A DNA stretch of 64,000 bases, from assembly GCF_000697965.2 (NCBI RefSeq), contig NZ_CP015880.1, positions 1,612,001-1,676,000 on the forward strand. Reading direction: 5' to 3'. Source of the stretch: Ensifer adhaerens (GTDB lineage Bacteria; Pseudomonadota; Alphaproteobacteria; Rhizobiales; Rhizobiaceae). Below are positions 28,395 through 40,010 of this stretch, in pieces; position 1 is the first letter of the stretch, and every line of letters begins with the position of its first letter. The notes beneath the pieces were generated by a model. The model was given only the letters and a program-made list of their open reading frames with translations, was not told the DNA's origin and made no database searches. The position numbers and the translations under genes are program-made.

Positions 28395-28715
28395 TTAGGC
28401 CTGGCGCTCCGGCACGTGCACGACGAGACCGTCGAGCGCATCGCTCATCTTGATCTGACAGGAAAGCCGCGACGTCGGCCGGACGTCGTAGGCAAAGTCC
28501 AGCATGTCTTCTTCCATGGCTTCCGGAGCGCCGACGGTCTGAGCCCAGGCATCGTCGACATAGACATGACAGGTCGCACAGGCGCAGGCTCCGCCGCATT
28601 CCGCTTCGATGCCGGGAACCGAATTGCGAACGGCGTTTTCCATGACCGTCGAGCCGTTCTCGACATCAAGTTCGTGGCGCGCGCCATCAAAGGCAACGAT
28701 CGTAAGTTTTGTCAT
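28395..28715 (-). CDS. 2Fe-2S ferredoxin (adrenodoxin/putidaredoxin type)
   Basis: The 106-residue protein has the adrenodoxin-type cluster pattern: C40, C46 and C49 in CGGACACATC and C86 in RLSCQI. The N terminus [21 protein letters not shown] and the short helix [11 protein letters not shown] are family-like. Such ferredoxins serve Fe-S cluster assembly or cytochrome P450 systems; neither partner is seen here. The ATG at 28715 is preceded by a GGAAAGAG site. A longer in-frame reading to 28874 lacks similarity. Confidence 0.92.
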   Translation of the reverse strand: MTKLTIVAFDGARHELDVENGSTVMENAVRNSVPGIEAECGGACACATCHVYVDDAWAQTVGAPEAMEEDMLDFAYDVRPTSRLSCQIKMSDALDGLVVHVPERQA

Positions 28716-28962
28716 GTCTCTTTCCGGAATGAACTGGTGGATTGGCCGGGCGCAAGGCCTGTTGAGAAAAGAACCCCGCGGGCGCAAATTCAGGGAAAGT
28801 TCTTCCAACAAATCGGCCGGCCAGTCAACAACGGCCGTCATTCTGTGCGTCGCCGCAGATCGCGCCGGTAGCAATGGCTGCCGGCACGGCGCCCTCTATG
28901 CGAGGCGCGGGCATCGTGCGACAGACAGGGGTCGGTTAGGCCCCCTGTCTGCTCGGGAGCCG

Positions 28963-29331
28963 CTAGCGGCAGAGCTTCAGAATGAAGAGCTCGGCTTCGA
29001 GCACGGCCGATGCGAGCTGGTCGCAGAGCGAGGCTTCGGCCGGATTGTGTTCGATCGCGCCGGCAACGCTTGCAACGTCGACGGCACCAACAGCAAGGGC
29101 TGCGCCCTTTAGCCGGTGGGCTGCCTGGGCACGGGGCGTGCCCTCGCCTTCGGCGATTTCCTTCAAGACCTGGCGCGCCTGGCGCGCAAAGAGTTGCAGC
29201 ACTTCGATTTCGAGCGCCTTGTCACCCATCGTCTGGACGGCGAGGTGAGCAAAGTCGATCGGCTTTTTGCCTGACGCAGAAGAGTTTCCCGGACTATCCG
29301 GGGCTTCAAAGGCAATCCTGAGGGCCGCCAT
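28963..29331 (-). CDS. Hpt-domain phosphotransfer protein
   Basis: The 122-residue protein is a single histidine phosphotransfer domain with the phospho-acceptor H72 in AHRLKGAALAVGA. It has a four-helix pattern and a flexible, polar N-terminal 22 residues. Stand-alone Hpt proteins relay phosphate between hybrid kinases and response regulators. CckA in this window is a hybrid kinase, but its known partner ChpT is a different fold, so a link is not claimed. It lies alone between the ferredoxin gene and the divergent growth-ring gene. Confidence 0.85.
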   Translation of the reverse strand: MAALRIAFEAPDSPGNSSASGKKPIDFAHLAVQTMGDKALEIEVLQLFARQARQVLKEIAEGEGTPRAQAAHRLKGAALAVGAVDVASVAGAIEHNPAEASLCDQLASAVLEAELFILKLCR

Positions 29332-29868
29332 GAGCCAATTTCCCTATTGTTTGTTTGATGTTGGCCTGTTTCCGGCATCGCTTCATCGGGAGCGGTGCCG
29401 CCGCCCGCACTGTTCAGACTTCCATCTTCGGCGGGCTCCGGCACCTATTGGCTCAAATCCGGGCGCAATATAGGCAGTATTTTGGGAAAATGGTTAACGT
29501 CCGTTAAACTCTCTGATTTCCTTATCTTTTCCGGCTTTTAGACCTGCATTGCATTAAGATTTCATTAGGATTTTAATCAACCCCAAGCGCTCTTAATTGT
29601 AAGAACCCAGCTAATGTGTCACTACGATACGCTTAGGAACGGACCCGCGTACGAAAATGGCAACCGTTCCGGTGGATAAGCTCGACGCGTGGTCCCATTC
29701 GGCCACAAATGCGACTATCCGTCGAGGCAATGCAGTGGGTGATCAGTAGGGTATTGCGTAGATCCGATGCGCGTATCTTGCCGTCACCGCCCATGAGGAA
29801 GAGACCCTGCCCGCTAACGGGCCAGAGGCGCTTTCCGTTCTGGGCAAAAGGTAATGAGGCGTATCCCT
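29332..29868. other. long regulatory region upstream of the growth-ring gene
   Basis: This 537-bp stretch has no convincing gene. It is unusually AT-rich between 29480 and 29610. It holds two TTAA-type paired sites (29494-29507; 29554-29568) and an inverted repeat GGAACGG (29636-29642) / CCGTTCC (29664-29670). It must carry promoters for the Hpt gene and the giant coiled-coil gene. Confidence 0.45.
29494..29568. promoter_or_regulatory. candidate CtrA-like sites
   Basis: TTAA-N6-TTAA at 29494-29507 and TTAA-N7-TTAG at 29554-29568 resemble the CtrA consensus TTAA-N7-TTAA. The first has the wrong spacing and the second a mismatch, and the region is AT-rich, so chance matches are possible. Confidence 0.25.
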
Positions 29869-32800
29869 ATGGCGACGAAAAAGAGCAATGAGTCGATCGA
29901 CGAAAAGGCGTTCCAGGCTCTGGAAGCTGCCCTGAAGATTGATTTCGACGAGCTTGCATCGAGCCCGAATGACAAGACTTCCTTGGATGATCCGGAGGAA
30001 AATGTGTCTCAGCCCACCAATCAGGCGGCGACGCCCGATCAGAATAAGAAAGCACGGCCCCAGCCGGAACAGTCCCGCGGGGCGCGTGCTGCAGAAGCGG
30101 CCAAGACGCTCGCTCCGGAACCTGCGCCCAAGTCCCCGTCCCTTTCCGCCGCCAACGACGATGGTCGCCGTTCGCCGGCTGCGATGCTGCGTGCGCTCGA
30201 CGTGCGCTCCAATCGCGCCGCGATCCGCGTTGCTGCGCTGGTGTCCGTCATCTGGGCGGTTGCCGGCCTCGGTGTCGCCAACCTTCTTTACGGGCCGCAG
30301 ATCTGGCAGATCCGTTCGCTGAGCGACCTTGCCGCCACCCCTGGCGCCGTCGGCGTCGCGATCGGCATCGTGCTGCCGATCATGCTCTTCTTCTCCTTTG
30401 CCATCATGATCGCCCGCGCGCAGGAACTGCGCAACGCAGCGCGCTCGATGGCGGAAGTCGCCCTGCGCCTTGCCGAGCCGGAAACGGCTGCTGCCGATCG
30501 CGTCATGACGGTCGGCCAGGCCGTCCGTCGCGAAGTCTCGGCGATGAACGAAGGCATCGAACGCACGATTGCCCGCGCCACCGAACTCGAAACGCTGGTT
30601 CATTCCGAGGTCAACGCGCTCGAACGCAGCTACAGCGAAAACGAACTGCGCGTGCGCACCCTGGTGCAGGAACTCGGGCTTGAGCGCGAAGCCATCATCG
30701 GCCATTCGGAGCGTATCCGTTCGGCCATCTCCGGTGCGCATGGCAAGCTGAAGGACGACCTGGAACAGGCGAGCGAAGACATCGCTTCGCGCATTGCAAT
30801 TTCGGGCGAAGCCTTTGCCTCGCTGATCGACACCCGCGCGGCTGCCCTCAGCGAGAAATCGGACGGCGCCTTGCAGTCGATCGGCAGCATGCTGACGACC
30901 CGCACCGATGCGCTGCTTTCGGGCCTGACCGCTGCCGGCCTCGGTCTCAGCACTGAATTTGACACCCGGCTTGACCAGCTCAGCGACACGCTGACGAAGC
31001 GCGGCGAAGACCTGCTCAGCCAGTTCGAAACGCGCGCCTCCTCGCTTGACGCCAGCACCGAGAAGCTGAATGCGGCGCTCAACGAACGCGCCCGCCAGCT
31101 CAACGAAACACTGATCGCCCGCACCCGCGACCTCAACGAAAGCCTGAGCGTCGGCCAGCACGCCATCACCGGTGGCCTCGACCACGTGCTCGCCTCGCTC
31201 AACGCCACGCTCGACGAAAAGGGCGCGAGCTTCCGCCAGAGCCTGCGCTCCAGCGCCGACGACGCGATCATGGACCTCGACCTTCGCGGCGGCTTCTTTG
31301 AAGAGAAGCTGCAGACGACCGTCGGCCAGCTCGCAACCGCCTTCGACGAGCGGTTCCACGAGTTTGCCTCCGCCTTCGACAAGCGTGCGAGCCTGCTCGA
31401 CACCAAGCTCATGGAAAGCCTGCACCGCATCAACGAGACCGTCTCCGGCGGTTCGGAAGCGATCGGCGGCGCACTCGACAGCAGCATCGAGAAGATCGGC
31501 TCGGCCCTTTCCGACCAGTCGCTGACGCTTGCGACCACGCTCGGCGCGACCCAGGACTTCATCGAAGAGACGATTGCGAGCCGTACCACGGAACTCGGCA
31601 ACATGATCGGCGATGCGCACACCCGCATCGACAGCGTGCTCTCCGAAAAGACCAGCGGCCTCATGGGTGCCCTCACCCAGGCACAGGACCGCATCGAAAA
31701 CGGCTTCGGCCAGCGTGCGGACGCACTTTCGAGCGCACTGACGACGAGCGAACAGCGCCTGACCGAAGGTCTCGACAGCCGTACCGCTGCCTTCGTCGAC
31801 GGCCTGCAGGCCGCGCACGCCCGCATCGAGCAGACCCTGCACGGCTCGACCGACGAGATCACCAGCGCGATCGCTGCCAGCCAGCACCGCCTCGATAACA
31901 CCCTGTCGGAACGCACGCTCGCGCTTTCGACGATCCTCTCCATGGGCGCAGACTCGATCGACACCGCCGTCAGCGGCACGGCCGACCGGCTGGAGCGCGT
32001 TCTTTCCGAACGCGGCGAAGCGATCTCCGACGCGCTCACCAACCAGACGACGGCGCTTGACGGCGTACTCGCCGAGCGCGCCGCCGCCATCACCTCGACG
32101 ATGTCGTCGCGTGCCAACGAGATGGCCAATACGCTGAGCCGTCACGCCGAAGACGTGGCCGACAGCCTGACCTTCCGGGCAACCGCCGTCGCCGAAACCA
32201 TGACCGACCGTGTCGGTGATATCGAGCAGAAGCTCTCCGAGAGCGTCAACACGATCGCAGAAAACCTCGGCGGCCGCGTCAGCCTGATCTCCGATACGCT
32301 CACCCAGACGAGTGCCCGCATCGCCGAGGATCTGAGCGGCCGTGTCAGCAAGATCTCCGATACGCTGACCGAGACCAGCGCGCACATCGCCGATGCGCTG
32401 ACGGCGCGCACCACCGAAGCGACCGCGTCGCTTGCCGGAAAGGCAGCGGAAATCGAGGAGACGCTGAGCGGCCGCGCCGAGCACCTGCGCGATACGCTCT
32501 CGTCCACGCACGAGCAGATCCGCGTCACGCTCGACGACCGCATCAACGCCATCAACCTTGCCGTCGGCCAGGGCCGCGAGCAGCTCGAAGGCATGCTTGC
32601 CGATCAGTCGACCGCGATCGCCACGACGCTCGCCACCAGCGCCGGCATGCTGGAAATGTCGCTCGAAGAACGCCAGTCGGCACTCGCCGGCGCCATCGAC
32701 CGCAGCGGCGAAGTGCTCGACAGCCGTATGCGCTCGACCACGGGCCATATTGCCGAGCGCCTGGCCGAAACCGCCAACCAGATCAGCCTGGCGGCCGACA

Positions 32801-35800
32801 GCCTCACCAACCGCGTTGACCTGTCGATCAACGGCCTCAACGATCGCCTTGACGATACCGGCATGCGCGTTGAAACCAGCCTCGGCGCACTCGAAGAGCG
32901 CATGCGCGAGAGCGCCGGCAACATCAGCTCGATCGTCGACGAAACCGGCATGCATCTCGAGACCCGCGTTGGCGTCCTCGAAGACCGTATTCGTGGCACC
33001 GTCGGCAATGTCGGCGCCGTGGTCGACGACACCGGCGCACGGATCGAGAGCAATCTCGGTGCCCTCGAAAACCGCATTCGCGGCAGCGTCACCAATGTCG
33101 GCTCCGTCGTTGATGATGCGGCGGCCCGTGTCGAAGGTGGCCTCAGCGCGCTCGAAGACCGTATCCGTGGCAGCGTCAGCGGCGTCAACGCGATCGTCGG
33201 CGAGACCGGTGCACTGATCGAAAACAGCCTCGGCGTCCTTCAGGACCGCATCCGCGGCAGCGTCAACGACGTCAACACCCTGGTCGACGATACCGGCCTG
33301 CGCCTGGAAGTCAGCCTCAGCTCGCTGGAAGATCGGGTCCGCGACAGCGTCGGCAGCGTCAACCAGATCGTCGACGGCGCCGGACAGCGGATCGCCGACA
33401 GCCTTGGTGACCGCGCTGGCGACATCGACCGCATGAGCGAAGTTGCGGCAACCCGGATCACCGGCGCCATCGAGTCCGGTGCGGAACGCATCGCCGAACG
33501 CCTCGGCACCATGGATCGTGCCCTCAACATCGGCCTAGATAACGTCAACCGCACGATCGAGGGCAAGGCGGCCGTTCTGGTCACCAGCCTGCGCGGCGCC
33601 GTTCACGAGGCAACGCAGGATATCGACGCTGAAGCCAATCGCCTGGAAGGCAAGACGTCCGACATCGTCGCCAATCTGCGCAGCGCAGTCGGCGGCGTGG
33701 CTGAGGACTTCGATGCCGAAGCCGTGCGCCTGGAAGACAAGGCAGCCGGTCTCGCAAACACGCTCCGCAGCGCCGTTGGCGATGTCGCGCAGGAACTCGA
33801 CGCAGAAACGCTGCGCATGGAAGACAAGGCTGCCGGCCTCGTCAACACGCTTCGCAGCGCCGTTGGCGACGTCGCCCAGGAACTCGACGCAGAGGCACTG
33901 CGCATGGAAGACAAGGCCGCCGGCCTTGTGAACAGCCTGCGCGGCGCCATCAGCGGTGCAGCTCAGGAAATCGACGCGGAAGCTGTCCGCTCGGCCGGGC
34001 TGCTGTCGAAGGCAGGCGACGATTTCGCCTCCGCACTTGCCGCTCGCCAGGCAGACTTCGCCAACACGATCGACCAGACGGCAGCCGCCACCGCCGCGCG
34101 CCACGCCGAGCTTGCCAACTCGATCGAGCAGAAGGCGGCAGCGACCGCTGCACGTCATGCCGAGCTTGCCCGCTCGATCGCCGACGCGGCCGACACCGCA
34201 AGCGCACGGCTGGCCGCAACGCACAGCCAGATCGCCAACCACGCCGACAACATCCACCAGGGCCTCAGCAATACGGAGAAGGCGCTGGAAGCCCGTGGCG
34301 AAGCAATCCGCACCACGCTCGACGAGCGCACCCGCGAACTCAACTCGATGCTCGCCGGCCGCTCGATGGAGCTCTCGCGCCTGATCGACGAGCAGGCACG
34401 CCCTGTCATCGACCAGTATGCCGCCACCGGCCGCGAGGCAGCCGAGCGCATCGCTGCGGTGACACAGGAAAGCGCCGACCGCCTGCGTGCGGAAAACGCC
34501 GCCCTCGTCAACGCCATCGCCGAGCGCACGGGCGAGACGCTGAACGCGATCTCCTACCGCGCCGAAGAGACGGCAAAGGCGATGAAGATGGTCGAAAACC
34601 GTCTGCAGTCGACCGCCCTTGGCCTGATCGACCAGCTCGCCAACAACAATGCGGCCATTGCCACGGTCATCGACCAGGCGAGCAGCAACCTCGGCGAAAT
34701 GGACCAGCGTCTGGAATCGACGATCGCCCGCGTGTCGGAATCGACCCGTCAGGCCTCCGACATGCTGTCGACCTCCACCCGCCTCATCGAAGGCAAGGTC
34801 GACAAGCTCTCCGATATCTCCGCCTCGACCCTGTCGCAGATCGGCGGCATTGTCGGCCGGTTCGAAGACCACTCGCGCGTTCTCGGCCAGGCCTCCGACC
34901 TGCTCGGCGCGGCCCAGTCGAACCTCGTCAGCACGCTCGAGGAACGCCAGGATGCGCTTCGCACCCTGTCGGTCGGCCTCGTCCAGCGCTCGGAAGAGAT
35001 CGAACGCACGATGCGTGCGCTCGAAGGCTTCGTCGACGGCGCCTTCCAGCGGGCCGAAGAACGCTCGGGCCACGTTGCCGGAAACCTGCGCAGCGGCATC
35101 CAGCAGTCCTTCGCCGATGTCGGTCGCCTGCTGACGAGCGCCGAACAGCGCGCGGCGGAAGCTGCTGAATCGATGCGCAACACGCTCGCCCAGGCCGGTG
35201 ACGAAGCCGGCGCCTCGGTCGAGCAGGTCTTCAGCCGTGCCGAAGAGCGTTCGCGCCAGATCGCCAACACGCTTCGCTCGGGCGTCGAGACCTCGTTTGC
35301 CGACGTCAACAAGACGCTCTCCTCCGTCGAAGGCCGTGCGCTCGGCGCATCGGAAGCCCTTCGCCAGGCGATCGCCAAGGTCGGTGAAGATGCCGGTGCC
35401 TCGATCGAGGGTGCCTTTGCCAATGCCGAGGAGCGCTCCAAGGAAGTCGCCTCGCGTCTGCGCGGCAGCGTTGCGGCCTCGGTGTCCGACATCGAGCGCA
35501 TGCTTGCCGAAAGCGGCAAGAAGTCCGATGGCGTCGCAGACCAGCTGCGTGACGCCGTTCGCGTCGCAATCGACGAGGCGATCGGCCGCTTCAGCGGCGC
35601 GACTGACGAGATCCGTCGCTCGGCTGGCGAGATCCGCAAGGAACTCGACATGACCCGCGAAGAGCTGAAGCGCGGCGCCTTCGACCTGCCGGAAGAAGCC
35701 AAGGAAAATGCGGCCGTCATGCGCCGTGCCGTCGGCGAGCAGATCAAGGCGCTGCAGGAACTGTCCGACATCATCGGCAAGTCCTCGACGCAGCTCGAAG

Positions 35801-36525
35801 TGGCCCAGCCGCTGCGCCAGCAGCCGGCCGCCGCTCCGGTCGCCCGTCCGGTGCAGCAGCAGGCAGCCCCGCAGCCGCAACCGGTCGCACAGCCGCAGCC
35901 CCAGCCGGTGGCACAGCAGCCTGTAGCGCAGCAGCCCGTCATCGAGCAGCCGCGCCGTCAGGAACCGGCACCGGCGCTGCGCGGCAGCCTCGGTATCGAG
36001 CAGCCCGCCGTTCGCCAGCCGGCGCCGACGCAGGCTGTGAGCAACGAGGTCGCCGAAGGTGGTGGCTGGATGCGTGACCTGCTCCGTGCGGCGTCGCGCG
36101 AAGAAGCACCCTCGCCCGCGCCGCAGCGTCCGGCCGAGGCTCAGCCGACGGCACGGGCCGGCGACAGCCGCAACCCGCGCCACGTGGTTGAATCGCTGAA
36201 CTCGCTTTCGGTCGATATCGCCCGCGCCATCGATCATGATGCGTCGGTCGATCTGTGGCGCCGCTACCAGCGCGGCGAGCGCGACGTCTTTACGCGTCGC
36301 CTCTACACGCTGAAGGGCCAGCAGACCTTCGACGAGATCAAGCGCAAGTACGACCGCGAGCCGGAATTCCGCACCGCTGTCGATCGCTACATCGCAGATT
36401 TCGAGAAGCTGCTCGCAGATGTCGCCCGCAACGACCCGGACAAGCGCATCACCCAGACCTACCTGACGTCGGATACCGGCAAGGTCTATACGATGCTCGC
36501 CCACGCCGCCGGTCGCTTCAGCTAA
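29869..36525 (+). CDS. giant membrane-anchored coiled-coil protein, GPR/RgsE-type polar growth ring protein
   Basis: The 2218-residue protein has a polar N terminus, two membrane helices (about residues 120-144 and 161-182), about 1750 residues of almost pure amphipathic helix, a Pro/Gln-rich linker (about 1978-2050) and a conserved C-terminal domain of about 117 residues. This architecture and length match the apolipoprotein-like GROWTH POLE RING protein of Agrobacterium and RgsE of Sinorhizobium, which organise unipolar growth; the match is from memory. Internal tandem repeats of 29 residues (two blocks) and 62 residues are exact in period. The start at 29869 (MATKKSNE) has GAGG 9 nt upstream; an ATG at 29854 is possible. 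Older annotations of such genes read kinesin-like. Confidence 0.85.
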   Translation: MATKKSNESIDEKAFQALEAALKIDFDELASSPNDKTSLDDPEENVSQPTNQAATPDQNKKARPQPEQSRGARAAEAAKTLAPEPAPKSPSLSAANDDGRRSPAAMLRALDVRSNRAAIRVAALVSVIWAVAGLGVANLLYGPQIWQIRSLSDLAATPGAVGVAIGIVLPIMLFFSFAIMIARAQELRNAARSMAEVALRLAEPETAAADRVMTVGQAVRREVSAMNEGIERTIARATELETLVHSEVNALERSYSENELRVRTLVQELGLEREAIIGHSERIRSAISGAHGKLKDDLEQASEDIASRIAISGEAFASLIDTRAAALSEKSDGALQSIGSMLTTRTDALLSGLTAAGLGLSTEFDTRLDQLSDTLTKRGEDLLSQFETRASSLDASTEKLNAALNERARQLNETLIARTRDLNESLSVGQHAITGGLDHVLASLNATLDEKGASFRQSLRSSADDAIMDLDLRGGFFEEKLQTTVGQLATAFDERFHEFASAFDKRASLLDTKLMESLHRINETVSGGSEAIGGALDSSIEKIGSALSDQSLTLATTLGATQDFIEETIASRTTELGNMIGDAHTRIDSVLSEKTSGLMGALTQAQDRIENGFGQRADALSSALTTSEQRLTEGLDSRTAAFVDGLQAAHARIEQTLHGSTDEITSAIAASQHRLDNTLSERTLALSTILSMGADSIDTAVSGTADRLERVLSERGEAISDALTNQTTALDGVLAERAAAITSTMSSRANEMANTLSRHAEDVADSLTFRATAVAETMTDRVGDIEQKLSESVNTIAENLGGRVSLISDTLTQTSARIAEDLSGRVSKISDTLTETSAHIADALTARTTEATASLAGKAAEIEETLSGRAEHLRDTLSSTHEQIRVTLDDRINAINLAVGQGREQLEGMLADQSTAIATTLATSAGMLEMSLEERQSALAGAIDRSGEVLDSRMRSTTGHIAERLAETANQISLAADSLTNRVDLSINGLNDRLDDTGMRVETSLGALEERMRESAGNISSIVDETGMHLETRVGVLEDRIRGTVGNVGAVVDDTGARIESNLGALENRIRGSVTNVGSVVDDAAARVEGGLSALEDRIRGSVSGVNAIVGETGALIENSLGVLQDRIRGSVNDVNTLVDDTGLRLEVSLSSLEDRVRDSVGSVNQIVDGAGQRIADSLGDRAGDIDRMSEVAATRITGAIESGAERIAERLGTMDRALNIGLDNVNRTIEGKAAVLVTSLRGAVHEATQDIDAEANRLEGKTSDIVANLRSAVGGVAEDFDAEAVRLEDKAAGLANTLRSAVGDVAQELDAETLRMEDKAAGLVNTLRSAVGDVAQELDAEALRMEDKAAGLVNSLRGAISGAAQEIDAEAVRSAGLLSKAGDDFASALAARQADFANTIDQTAAATAARHAELANSIEQKAAATAARHAELARSIADAADTASARLAATHSQIANHADNIHQGLSNTEKALEARGEAIRTTLDERTRELNSMLAGRSMELSRLIDEQARPVIDQYAATGREAAERIAAVTQESADRLRAENAALVNAIAERTGETLNAISYRAEETAKAMKMVENRLQSTALGLIDQLANNNAAIATVIDQASSNLGEMDQRLESTIARVSESTRQASDMLSTSTRLIEGKVDKLSDISASTLSQIGGIVGRFEDHSRVLGQASDLLGAAQSNLVSTLEERQDALRTLSVGLVQRSEEIERTMRALEGFVDGAFQRAEERSGHVAGNLRSGIQQSFADVGRLLTSAEQRAAEAAESMRNTLAQAGDEAGASVEQVFSRAEERSRQIANTLRSGVETSFADVNKTLSSVEGRALGASEALRQAIAKVGEDAGASIEGAFANAEERSKEVASRLRGSVAASVSDIERMLAESGKKSDGVADQLRDAVRVAIDEAIGRFSGATDEIRRSAGEIRKELDMTREELKRGAFDLPEEAKENAAVMRRAVGEQIKALQELSDIIGKSSTQLEVAQPLRQQPAAAPVARPVQQQAAPQPQPVAQPQPQPVAQQPVAQQPVIEQPRRQEPAPALRGSLGIEQPAVRQPAPTQAVSNEVAEGGGWMRDLLRAASREEAPSPAPQRPAEAQPTARAGDSRNPRHVVESLNSLSVDIARAIDHDASVDLWRRYQRGERDVFTRRLYTLKGQQTFDEIKRKYDREPEFRTAVDRYIADFEKLLADVARNDPDKRITQTYLTSDTGKVYTMLAHAAGRFS
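32851..33372 (+). repeat. six tandem 87-bp (29-residue) repeats in the growth-ring gene
   Basis: Units begin at 32851, 32938, 33025, 33112, 33199 and 33286, with a partial seventh at 33373. Each starts with D-[DE]-T-G and contains LE[DE]R[IM]R followed by a Gly/Ser/Val stretch. Period is exactly 87 bp. Confidence 0.92.
33613..33960 (+). repeat. four tandem 87-bp (29-residue) repeats, second block
   Basis: Units begin at 33613, 33700, 33787 and 33874, with a partial fifth at 33961. The consensus is AQELDAExLRMEDKAAGL and then VNTLRSAVGDV. The third and fourth units are nearly identical at DNA level, suggesting recent duplication or conversion. Confidence 0.92.
35044..35601 (+). repeat. three 186-bp (62-residue) repeats near the 3' end of the growth-ring gene
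   Basis: Units begin at 35044, 35230 and 35416. Each starts F-x-x-AEERS, then LR[SG]G, SFADV and ends in GASVE or GASIE; the third unit is the most diverged. Confidence 0.85.
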
Positions 36526-36548
36526 GCGAGCCCGGATAGAAACAATCA

Positions 36549-36580
36549 AAACGGCCCCGTCTTGCGACGGGGCCGTTTTC
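36549..36580 (+). terminator. intrinsic terminator of the growth-ring gene
   Basis: A perfect 14-bp stem (AAAACGGCCCCGTC / GACGGGGCCGTTTT) has a TTGC loop and ends in a T-rich tail, 24 bp after the stop. Confidence 0.92.
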
Positions 36581-36835
36581 GTTTGCAGGGATATCAGAGA
36601 AGAAAAGCGACGGATCACTTCCGCTAAGATACTGGCGATCCCTTATGATGCAGAGCGCTCCTTAAGGCGCTCCCGGCACGCGTACGACCGGACTCTGCCC
36701 CTTGTCGCAAGTTCGAGCCACTACCCGCTAATCACGGCTGCGCGAAGGGGATTTGGGTTCGTAGGCGGGTGTCGTGAACAACGGGCTGTCGACATGCTTT
36801 AGCCGCGCCTGGCGACGCGTGCTGACTGGACCGGC

Positions 36836-36983
36836 TCAACGCAGTGGCGAACAGCCGCCGACATCGGCGGGCTTGACCCGGCCCGCCTGCAGATCCTTCA
36901 GGTAAGGCTTGTTCGGGTCCGGTCCGCCGAGCGCGCCGTCGTAGGTCGCACGGTCGATCTTGAGCATGCGGCCGCTTGCGGTG
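36836..36983 (-). pseudogene. 3' fragment of a small secreted-protein gene split by the IS21 element
   Basis: On the minus strand the frame continues as ASGRMLKIDRATYDGALGG, PDPNKPYLKDLQAGRV and KPADVGGCSPLR, then a TGA stop at 36836. The first part of the gene is at 39623-39867 on the other side of the insertion. Removing the element and one copy of the 9-bp repeat restores an uninterrupted 384-bp frame of 127 residues. The fragment has no start of its own, so it should be silent. Function of the intact protein is unknown. Confidence 0.85.
36975..36983. repeat. left copy of the target-site duplication
   Basis: CTTGCGGTG here is repeated at 39623-39631 directly after the right end of the IS. 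One terminal base may belong to the element, so the duplication is 8-9 bp. Confidence 0.8.
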
Positions 36984-36990
36984 CGCGGCG

Positions 36991-37030
36991 GCAATCAAGG
37001 TGAGATTCAGCGTCAATCAGGATGAGACTC
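36991..37030. repeat. left-end IstA-type subterminal repeats
   Basis: Two direct copies lie here: GCAATCAAGGTGAGATTC (36991-37008) and GTCAATCAGGATGAGACTC (37012-37030). Multiple terminal repeats are typical transposase-binding sites of IS21 elements. Confidence 0.8.
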
Positions 37031-37113
37031 GGCGGCGGGGGTGTGACGAAGGGAGGGCGTAGCCCGACCGGAGTTACACTCCCGCCGCGGCGCAATTTTT
37101 AGGCGTCTCATGA

Positions 37114-39572
<2,459 letters not shown>

Positions 39573-39615
39573 GAGTCTCATCCAGATTGTCGCCGCCGTC
39601 TCATCCTGATCGCCG
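39573..39615. repeat. right-end IstA-type subterminal repeats
   Basis: Inverted relatives of the left-end repeats: GAGTCTCATCCAGATTGTCG (39573-39592) and GTCTCATCCTGATCGCC (39599-39615). Confidence 0.8.
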
Positions 39616-39622
39616 CGCTATA

Positions 39623-39867
39623 CTTGCGGTGAAGCTCACCATCTCCTTCTTGTTGACATAGGCAGAAGCGACGTTCAGCCGGCAAAAGAACGTCTTCTCT
39701 CCGTTGCCGACCACCCAGCCCCAGGCGCCGGACTTGCCCCTGGAGAGCTTGCCGGTGGCGTAGCCTTGCTTGGTGAGCGTCGCGTAACTCTCGGCCTGTG
39801 CAATACCGGGAACAAAGGCAAGAGCTACCACGGCGACCACCGCCAGGCGTTTGAAAGAAATAGACAT
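39623..39867 (-). pseudogene. 5' fragment of the small secreted-protein gene split by the IS21 element
   Basis: The fragment starts at ATG 39867 after a GAGGGGTGA site and encodes a signal peptide (about residues 1-25, ending AQAES) and SYATLTKQGYATGKLSRGKS, then a Trp/Gly-rich stretch and KKEMVSFTAS. The frame runs six codons into the IS and stops at 39601, giving an 88-residue hybrid. It could still be expressed as a truncated secreted peptide. The rest of the gene is at 36836-36983. Confidence 0.85.
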
Positions 39868-40010
39868 CGAGATTCACCCCTCTGAAGAAACAATAACGCA
39901 GCCTTCTAGGCGGGCGCCAACGGTCTATGCAACCATAACATGCAGTCGTCCTTAACGGCATCCGGACGGCCAGACACTCTGCCAGCCAGACAGGTGGAAC
40001 GCAGGAATGA

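Noticed and set aside
29743-32955. 1070-codon open frame on the minus strand opposite the growth-ring gene
   Set aside because: It mirrors the codon bias of the real gene, has no family motif and is Arg/Gly/Val-rich in a shadow-like way.
32851-33960. Regular 87-bp repeats as a possible CRISPR array
   Set aside because: Repeats are contiguous, in frame and without spacers; they encode protein repeats.
33535-36618. 1027-codon open frame on the minus strand opposite the growth-ring gene
   Set aside because: Same reason: antisense shadow of a long GC-rich, repeat-rich gene without ribosome site or recognisable domain.
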